From Heterocephalus glaber (lineage: Eukaryota > Chordata > Mammalia > Rodentia > Bathyergidae): a DNA stretch of 64,000 nucleotides. Under the pieces are notes generated by a model. The model was not told where the DNA came from, searched no databases, and was given only the letters and a program-made list of their open reading frames with translations. Of this stretch, positions 57,340-64,000 are shown piece after piece. Position numbers and translations under genes: made by a program. The DNA is taken from NCBI RefSeq assembly GCF_000247695.1, contig NW_004624805.1:6605905-6669904 (forward strand), in the 5' to 3' direction. Numbering within the stretch: position 1 is the stretch's first letter; every line of letters starts with the position of its first letter.

Positions 57340-58205
57340 ACAATCATTTGCATTCATTGATCCTTGACATTTTTCAAAACTGAGTTCTTGACTCCCTTTC
57401 CAAACCTAATGCTCCCTCATCCTTTCAAGTAGTACCTTCATTTGCCTCTTCGTGTCATATAAAAAACCTGGGAGTCATCCTCCCTCTCCCTCATCTTCAC
57501 TTTCAACCTATTGAGAACTGCTGATTCTTCTCTCTCCACAGCTATCATCCTACTTCAGGCCATCAGCATCTCTCTCCTGAATTATTCAAGTGGCTTCTTG
57601 TTTGACCTCTCTGATTCCACTCTAGTCTACCTTCAGATTTTCTCCGTGCGTCAACCATAGTGACCACTGAAGAACATAAATCAGATCTCCTTTACTTGCC
57701 AGCTTAACACAATAGCTTCTATCGCACCTCATACACACTTTCCTATTTTTTAGTGCACAATCAGAACTGGTCTATTCCTCCAATCTCATCTCTCACGTCT
57801 CCACCTTGTTTATCATATTCCACTGACATCTGAATTTGATCTGCTGACATGAACACGGCAAGCTTTCTCTCTTCTACTTGGATGCTTTCGGGGGATGCTC
57901 TGTCTCCTTGGAGTGATTCCCTTCTCTTCCAAACTCAGCTTAAAGTGTGTCTTCCTTGGAAACACCTTCCCCGATCTCTCTGTCTAGAGTTTCTCCCCTT
58001 TGTGATTCTCCAGTGCCACATACTGTTTTGTTGCATTTAGGACAATTTGAAATTATGCACATTTTATTTTTTATTTACCATCTATACCACTAGAATATTG
58101 ATCCAGTGAGGACAGTCACACCTGCTTTGTTTGCCTCTGTTTCCCCATTGGCTCAGGCTCTAGTGTATAGTAGGTGTTCAATAAAAACTTGATAAATGAA
58201 TTGAT
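57340..58205 (+). mobile_element. LINE-2 3' end
   Basis: An L2 3' portion in order: 'gggagtcatcctccctctccctcatc', 'ccttccccgatctctctgtctag', 'gtgccacatactgttttg', 'accactagaatattgatccagtgaggacag', and the tail 'ctctagtgtatagtaggtgttcaataaaaacttgataaatgaatt'. It is an unusually long surviving piece, with no ORF of use. Confidence 0.8.
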
Positions 58206-59319
58206 AGAGTTGATTAGGCTATGTCCCCTTACCAGTTCAGTGGCTCTTCACTGAGTGGGTCCTGCAATCAACTGACTTCCTCCTCTTCCTCCGCATACTA
58301 ATATCAGTGAGTGGAGAGGCCTCTGACAGGCTGAATTATAATAGTACATTTAAAATGCAGAAGGTATTTAGAGACTATGTGAAATAACTTTTAAAAAATT
58401 AGGGTGCAAATCACAAGGCAAGCAACGGCATGCTTAATATCATAGTATTATGTTTAACCCCAGTACTTGGTCTCATTCATGCTTATTTTAGTCAATCTGC
58501 CTGCAGTGGAAATTATAACACAAGCTAAAGATGATGTAAAAAAAAAAGTTTTCCGTTTGTTGGGGGGGTCTGCTATTATTTCTATGTAGAAAATTAGAGT
58601 AATTTTTACTCTCATATTTCATGTCTTGGTGTTGCTGAGGTCACAGGCACTAATTCCAGGTTTTAAACATTTAGAAACAATACACTCTGCCCCACACTGT
58701 ATAAGGGAATATGATGCTCCGGACTCACAGCTAACTGATCTGGCGTCTGCTTGTTGATTCAGCTGCAGTGCAGGTGTGAGTCACGCAAACTCCCTCTCCT
58801 TGATTTCCCTTCCCAACCACCAGAAGATGACAGATGACAGGGGGTTTTTTTATTCTTATAGAAATTAAAAGATCTGCAAATCTTAGTTTCATTCACACCA
58901 TGCTTTCGTCAGCTTAGGTGACACTTGGGAGCCATGCACTGCCAGCTTTCCAAATGCTGTGTGTGCATGTGATTTAAAAGTTCCTAGTGGCTAATGCTGG
59001 TTACAGTGTTTCTATTTTCCATCCATCCCGCCTAGTGCTGTCCTAACTATATTTCATCCTCACTCTATTTAAGTGATTTATGATATAAATTAAAGTTGAA
59101 AGGATATCATTTAAAATTTTTTTGAAGCATGGAAGTTTTAAAGTGACTATTTTACAGTTGGCAGCTCATACACAGTTTATAGTGTAAATAGTAACTTAGA
59201 CTGTGAATAGTAAATGCTGGCTAGAAATGATTGGATGTAGCTAGAAAATTTTATCAGATTGTTTAGTATATGTGTGTCTATGTGTAAAATTGACATTTTT
59301 GAACTAAATTGTGGCACAT

Positions 59320-59470
59320 ATTTTATAGTGTGTCAGTCACCACATTTAAGTCCCAAATAACTCTGCAAGGAAGGTATTATCATTTTCTTAATGAAGAGAA
59401 ATCAAGACATAGAGAAGTTAGGTATGGTGCCCAATGTGCTGCAGATTTAAATTTTATTTGGGTCTGGTTA
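59320..59470 (+). mobile_element. MIR-like SINE
   Basis: 'aataactctgcaaggaaggtattatcattttcttaatgaagagaaatcaagacatagagaagttaggtatggtgccc' follows the MIR second half. Confidence 0.6.
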
Positions 59471-60270
59471 CAAGGATCATGCTTACGACCCTGTGAGAAT
59501 TCTACTTAACCCAGTGTGTTAGAATCGCAGTATTCTAGGACGTACTGTTCTAATTCCTGGGTTCTGCAATTATATGACCCTGTTTGGCACACATCATAAA
59601 TCTTTAGCTGAAGTAAATCACTCAGAGGTAACAGGAAAAGCTTGCATGCAGTTCTGAGATGTTCCATTATGCAGCATTATACATTTGTGAAGCTGGAACA
59701 AGACAGGAACTACCTAAAGTCTGGTAAAAATTTCGCAGCGCAAATCATTTTAATCTTATATTTTGGAATGCAGATTTTCCGAAGAAGGCACTATTTCCAT
59801 TTGACAAGAGACACACGTAGACACATTTTTATGCACATGTAACGGAGCTGCAATTGATGTTTTAAGTCTTTCTAGAAACAAGGAAAAGCAGAAGTTGTTT
59901 CCCAAACATCAAAACTCAGATGTACACATAAAAATTTGGGCTGAGAGAAATTTTTATGTGCAGTTGGAAGCCTGGGGAGAGGAGAGTGGCTGAGGACAGG
60001 TCATTGGCAGATGAGAAGAAAGAGGAAATGCAGGAAGAATTCTTAAAGTTTTAGAACCACCAAAGAAGAATTAGAGTGAACACTGCCATACAAAATACAA
60101 TAGAGAAAGAAAACTTGATCAAGCAAACTCCAACACGATACAGTACACCCAGAACCTTCGTCAGCATCACTACTGAACACCCAGCCGCTGACCACAACCG
60201 CTGAATCCAGGATGAGACGCAGCCGCAGGGTCTGTTTGAAGCTACTGTTTTCTCTCTTTTTTTTCCTGTA

Positions 60271-60283
60271 GTTGCCAAGCAAC
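60271..60283. promoter_or_regulatory. RFX-type X-box motif
   Basis: GTTGCCAAGCAAC fits the X-box consensus GTNRCC-N-RGYAAC exactly with a 1-bp spacer, and it sits in a small CpG-retaining patch. RFX factors bind such sites in ciliary and MHC-II promoters. No linked gene is visible, so function is speculative. Confidence 0.35.
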
Positions 60284-60627
60284 ACATTCACCTCAGCGCT
60301 CTTTCCCGCGGCTTTTCCCTCTGTATTTATTTATATTCAGGTCCATGTGCTTGACATTGATTTGTTCAGATACAAATGATTTTGTGCATTCGTAGATACA
60401 CAAAATTACATAAAATGCTTCGTGGAACGCTAACAGTCACAATTTCTTCTCATGAACATCTATTTCACCCAATCTTTTCTTTTCTTTATGAATTTAAGTA
60501 TTTAGTTCAAACAGTTGGATTCTGGTTCAAGACAACAGACTGAGCACACATATTTTCTTTCTCTCCCTTCTAAGATCCTATTGCAATGGGATAAATTATT
60601 TTTTTTCTGTTATCTAAATTTAAAAAA

Positions 60628-60870
60628 ATGTATTAGTCCATGTTTGTAGTACATAATGTTTACATTCCCCTTGGGAAGTCGGTACATGTACATAACACCT
60701 CTCAATTATTTTTTCATCCCTTTTCCTCTCTCCCTATGACCTGTTATCTTTTATTTTGCTCTTTATTTATACTGTGTGCGTCTCGTACAGGAGAAACCTT
60801 GTGATATTTAAGCTTGTATGTCTGACTTACTTCACTTAACTTTATGTCTCAAGGTATGGGATAAAATATA
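60628..60870 (-). mobile_element. LINE-1 3' end fragment, reverse
   Basis: 'atgtattagtccatgtttgtagtacataatgtttacattcccc' and 'tacaggagaaaccttgtgatatttaagctt' are the reverse of the L1 3' UTR and ORF2 end seen at 21860-22120. Confidence 0.72.
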
Positions 60871-60879
60871 TTTCCAAGT

Positions 60880-61240
60880 TCTATTAGTTACGTATTGTGC
60901 AACAAATCACACATAAACCTGGGGCTAACACAACAAACATTGTTTGAATCTCACAGTTCGTGTGGATCAGAAATTAGGGACCCGTCATCTGAGAGTTTCT
61001 AGGTTAGAATGTGTCGGGAGGTTGCGACCAAGAGGTCAGCTGGGATTTGGCCACCTGAAGGTCTGAAAGGGCCTGAGGTGCCACCATCAAGCACGTTCAC
61101 ACGGCTACTGGTAGGGACCTCTGTTCTTCCTCAAGGATCGCGCCAGAGACCTGCTTGGGTGTCCCCTGAGACAGCACCCGGCTCCCCTCAGGGAGTGAGG
61201 GCAAGGCAAAGCCACAGGTCTCGGGTGGCCTAGCATGGCA
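60880..61240 (+). mobile_element. Possible ancient repeat, family not assigned
   Basis: 'ttagttacgtattgtgcaacaaatcacacataaacctggggctaacacaacaaacattgtttgaatctcacagttcgtgtggatcagaaatt' has the wording of a common ancient eutherian repeat (…CTGCGTAACAAATTACC…CTTAAAACAACAAACATTTATT…). I am not sure which family. Confidence 0.5.
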
Positions 61241-61294
61241 GTCACAGGCTGTTGGTTTTCCTCTGGACGCCCCAGAAGCTTCTCGCAATCACAG

Positions 61295-61695
61295 GCGGGA
61301 CCTTTGGAAGGTAATGAGATCGGTTGGTTGGTTTACAGCTGACTTGTTGTTGGGAGGTGGGGTCTAGTGGAGCAGGCAGCTCACTGGGGGCGTGGCCTGG
61401 AAGGGTACCTCCCTCCTGCTCCTCCCTTCTCCCTTCTCTCTTCTCCCTTCTCTCTCCTCTCTTCTCCCTCTGCCCTTCTCTCTTCCCTCCTCTCTCTCTC
61501 TCCCTGCTTCCCAAGGCCATGAGGAGAGCAGCTTTTCCTCTTTTCCTCTGCGATGCCCTCTGCCATGCTACCGTGCCCTGGAGCCAGCCAACTATACACC
61601 GAAACCTCTACAAACTGTGAGCCAAAGTAAACTTTCCTCTTTTAAATTGCAGGTGTTGGATCTTGTGTCTCAGCAATAAGAAAGTGACTAAGACA
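61295..61695 (+). mobile_element. MaLR-type LTR with CT-rich expansion
   Basis: 'gggaggtggggtctagtgg', the 'cctggagccagccaactatacaccgaaacctc…gtgagccaaagtaaac' block and the end 'gcaataagaaagtgactaagaca' identify it. A long CT microsatellite (about 61415-61505) has grown inside, giving Arg/Glu-rich and Ser/Leu-rich chance frames. Confidence 0.82.
61415..61505 (+). repeat. (CCCTTCTCT)n-like pyrimidine tract
   Basis: Imperfect repeats of CTCCCTTCTCTCTTCTCCC in the LTR. Confidence 0.9.
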
Positions 61696-62009
61696 TCATC
61701 ATTTCTGCCATCTTCTATTCGTCACACAGACTAACCTGAATAAAATGGGAGAGAGAACTATATGAGGATATAGATACCAGGATTTTGTGGGGCAACCTGG
61801 AGGCTGGCTACCACAAAATGATAAATCCAAGGAGCAGAGTAAAAGGCAAATCCACAAATTATGAGAAATAATCAATCATATGATAAACCACAAAGCTTGG
61901 TGGTAGTCTAATTTATAGCTAAAGATAACTGAAACAATGTCCACACAAACACTGTCAGTCCGGAACTTTGAACTGTGTCAGGGGCATCCTGACCAAGTGA
62001 AAGAAAGAT

Positions 62010-62185
62010 TGATCAGGGCGTGGAGGCACACACCTGTAATCCCAGCATCTGGGGAGGCTGAGGTAGCAGGACTGCAAGTTCAAGTCCTGCCTGGGCAACT
62101 TAGTGAGACCTTGTCTCAGAATGAAAAATATGAAAAGTGCTGGAGATGCAGCTCAGGGGAAGGCCCTAGCACAACAATGACAAAA
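62010..62185 (+). mobile_element. B1-ID composite SINE
   Basis: B1 half 'gatcagggcgtggaggcacacacc', AATCCCAGCATCTGGGGAGG, CCTTGTCTCAGAA, then ID half 'gtgctggagatgcagctcaggggaaggccctagc'. Confidence 0.78.
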
Positions 62186-62784
62186 AACAGTAAACATTTT
62201 GTGAAGTAGAAAACAGGTGCTAAGTAGTTTAAGCATTATGCTCTATGTGAGCTCAACAACCCAACTTTGCCATAACAGCACAAAAGAATCTGTAGGGGGG
62301 AAAAAAACCATAAATTGTGTAGTGTTTTCTAATAAAACTTTATTTACAAAGACAGGCAGCGGGCTGGATTTGTCCAGTGAGCTGTGTTTGCCACGCCCCC
62401 CAGAGCATCACGGTCCTTGGCCACGTGGCTCCGTTCTGTGATGAGGCCACTAATGCCCGATGGGACTCGGTTCTAAACCTTGCAAATCTGTCGAGAAGAT
62501 AAATTCACAGCTATTTGCTGCATTCATCAAGTGAGGAGGGAAGTTTGGAGGTGCTACCAGCCATCAGGCTAATGGGGAGGGATTATGCCTAAAACGCGCT
62601 AACACTGTAGACTACAGTCGAGTTGCTGGAGAGAGGAAAACCTAGCCACAATATTTGGACCCTTGGAGCCAGGTGTGTAGGAAGCCATCTCTATTTTTGG
62701 ACTTTTCTAGTACTTGAGCTTATATATTTTTCATTCTTTTAAGCCTATTTAAGTTGAATTATCAAGCATTTGTAAACAGGTGAG
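62186..62784. other. Non-coding stretch, nothing recognised
   Basis: No repeat or coding sequence recognised; short chance frames only. Confidence 0.4.
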
Positions 62785-64000
62785 TCATTTATTTTTTTTA
62801 TTCCCTCCTTCATCCAACAAATATTGGTTGAGTCCTCCAATATACAAAGCACTGCACTCAGGAGCTGGGAATACACAAGTATATAAAGCAAACGAGTCCT
62901 CTGCACTCAGGATCCTTATACTCCAGTGGAAAGAGTCAGGTAGCAAACATATTAAGTACACAAATGCTGGAACTTCGGATTCTGTGACACAGTGGCCACT
63001 TGGAGAAAGTGGTCAGGGGAAACTTCACCGAGGAGAGGCCAGAATGGTGTGCGGGAGCCAGCCACGAGAAACACCTGCGAGAAAAGTGTTCCGTTCAGAG
63101 AAACCAGCAAGTCCAGAGCCTGGAGACAGGAATGGGCGGGAGGGTTAGGGGCTGCAGGAAGCCTAGCGAGAATAAGGCATGCTAGGAGGCCAGGGGTGGT
63201 GCAGGGGAGATAGAAGGGGGACGGAGGCTGGGCAGGAGGTTACAGTTTCAGGGTTTTCCCCTTAAGCGTGACAGGAGCCACTAAAGCTTTCTTTTGCTTT
63301 GCTTTGTCGCGGTTGGTTTTCACAGGAAATGATGCCGATTTCATATGTACCATTTCGCTGGTTGCTGTGGAAGAGAAAGAATGAAAATGGAGACAATTCG
63401 GAGGCTACTGTAGAAGTGCAGATGAGAGCTCCAAGGCAGGTCGGACCAGGATGGGAACTGGTGTTGATGGTGGGAGTGGATGGACTTGGGGTGTATTTTA
63501 AAAGGAAGAAAAAAGTAACCCCTACTGACGGATTGTGTTGGGCGGGTGAAAGGAAGACAGGAATCCATTGTGCATTCTAGTTTGTGATATAAGTAACTAA
63601 AATGTGATTCGGTGAGAAAAGAATGATTATGGACGGAGTGGGTTTGGTAGAGGGGCTGAGAACTGACAGGATGATTTTGGCTTGGTTAAGACTGAGATGT
63701 CTGTAAGATATCCAGGTGTCTGTAGAAATAAACATCTGAATACTCTGGACAGCTGTTCAGCGAAGATAGAAGTGTGGGACTCATCAGCAGAGAAATTGTG
63801 CTTGAAGCTGTAGAAGCTTTGAGGAGAAGAGGGCTGAGGGCCGAGCTCTGGGCATGCCAGGTCCTTGCACAGATAGAGGTCAAAGTGAAGAGAAGGAGCA
63901 AGTAGAGAAAACTGAAAAGGAGTGGCCAGTGAGGTTGGAAGCAGACCGGAAGCACGGGCATCTCAGAGGCCAAGATGGAAAACGGGGACAGGAGGCCATC
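62785..64000 (-). mobile_element. Long ancient L2-like repeat, runs off the window
   Basis: Begins with the reverse of an L2-type 3' end ('ccttcatccaacaaatattggttgagtcctccaatatac…ctgggaatacac'). It continues in order through 'ccacttggagaaagtggtcagggg', 'gtgacaggagccactaaag', 'ggaggctactgtagaagtgcag', 'ggttaagactgagatgtctgtaagatatccaggtg', 'gtgggactcatcagcag' and 'ggagtggccagtgaggttgg'. I recognise these as consecutive blocks of one very abundant old mammalian repeat. The family name is uncertain. Confidence 0.7.

Larger units (their letters stand above)
58206..60627. other. Non-coding stretch with one MIR and one X-box
   Basis: No gene recognised. A MIR-like segment lies near 59320-59470. 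A CpG-bearing patch at 60125-60310 contains an RFX-type X-box. Confidence 0.4.

Noticed and set aside
61242..61620. Arg/Glu-rich and Ser/Leu-rich ORFs
   Set aside because: Products of the CT-rich microsatellite within a MaLR LTR.
1..64000. CRISPR arrays, operons or phage-like systems
   Set aside because: No direct-repeat/spacer arrays or gene clusters. Repeat content, splice signals and CpG depletion all show mammalian nuclear DNA.

Overview
The window is vertebrate nuclear DNA from a placental mammal, most likely a rodent outside the mouse/rat family. It is AT-rich, mostly non-coding and dense in interspersed repeats. Three repeat types point to a rodent: many copies of a short tRNA-derived ID-type SINE (A box TAGCTCAGTGG, B box GAGTTCGATCCC, A tail), many 7SL-derived B1-like SINEs (monomers and B1+ID composites), and rodent-style MaLR LTRs. 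B1+ID composites are known from squirrel-, dormouse-, beaver- and kangaroo-rat-related rodents. A castorimorph such as beaver would fit, but that is a guess. No bacterial, phage or CRISPR features are present, and almost all long reading frames are chance ORFs in introns or repeats.

Layout. 1-30 kb is intron-like or intergenic DNA made of SINEs, two L1 3' ends, MaLR LTR pieces, Tigger-type DNA transposons and unassigned unique sequence. A CpG island at about 30.2-31.25 kb holds GC boxes, inverted CCAAT boxes and a splice donor (CTGCAG|GTGAGG on the minus strand, exon edge at 30822). I read this as the promoter and first, probably non-coding, exon of a gene running leftwards. I could not identify that gene, and I saw no convincing coding exon in the 30 kb to its left.

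31-64 kb contains an ancient L2-like repeat, a complete solo MaLR LTR with a 5-bp target duplication (33940-34308), a complete Tigger-like transposon with TA duplications (35727-36584), more LTRs, and an intronless copy of the spermine synthase gene (SMS) at 41580-42677. It also holds a dead RPL26 processed pseudogene (49214-49632), a 5'-inverted L1 with 16-bp target duplications (50026-53963) nested in an older antisense L1, an L2 3' end (57340-58205), and a long ancient repeat running off the right edge.

The SMS copy is the only long ORF with recognisable protein homology outside LINEs. It keeps one frame over 365 codons, but the catalytic Asp201 is Asn, the cofactor loop is altered, many arginine codons show CpG-type decay, and two small deletions cancel each other's frameshift. 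It is best read as a processed pseudogene or retrogene without spermine synthase activity. I found no sign of a new multi-gene system. The most informative items are the SMS copy, the twin-primed L1 with its SINE insertions, the unassigned CpG-island promoter, and two short palindromic transcription-factor-like sites.
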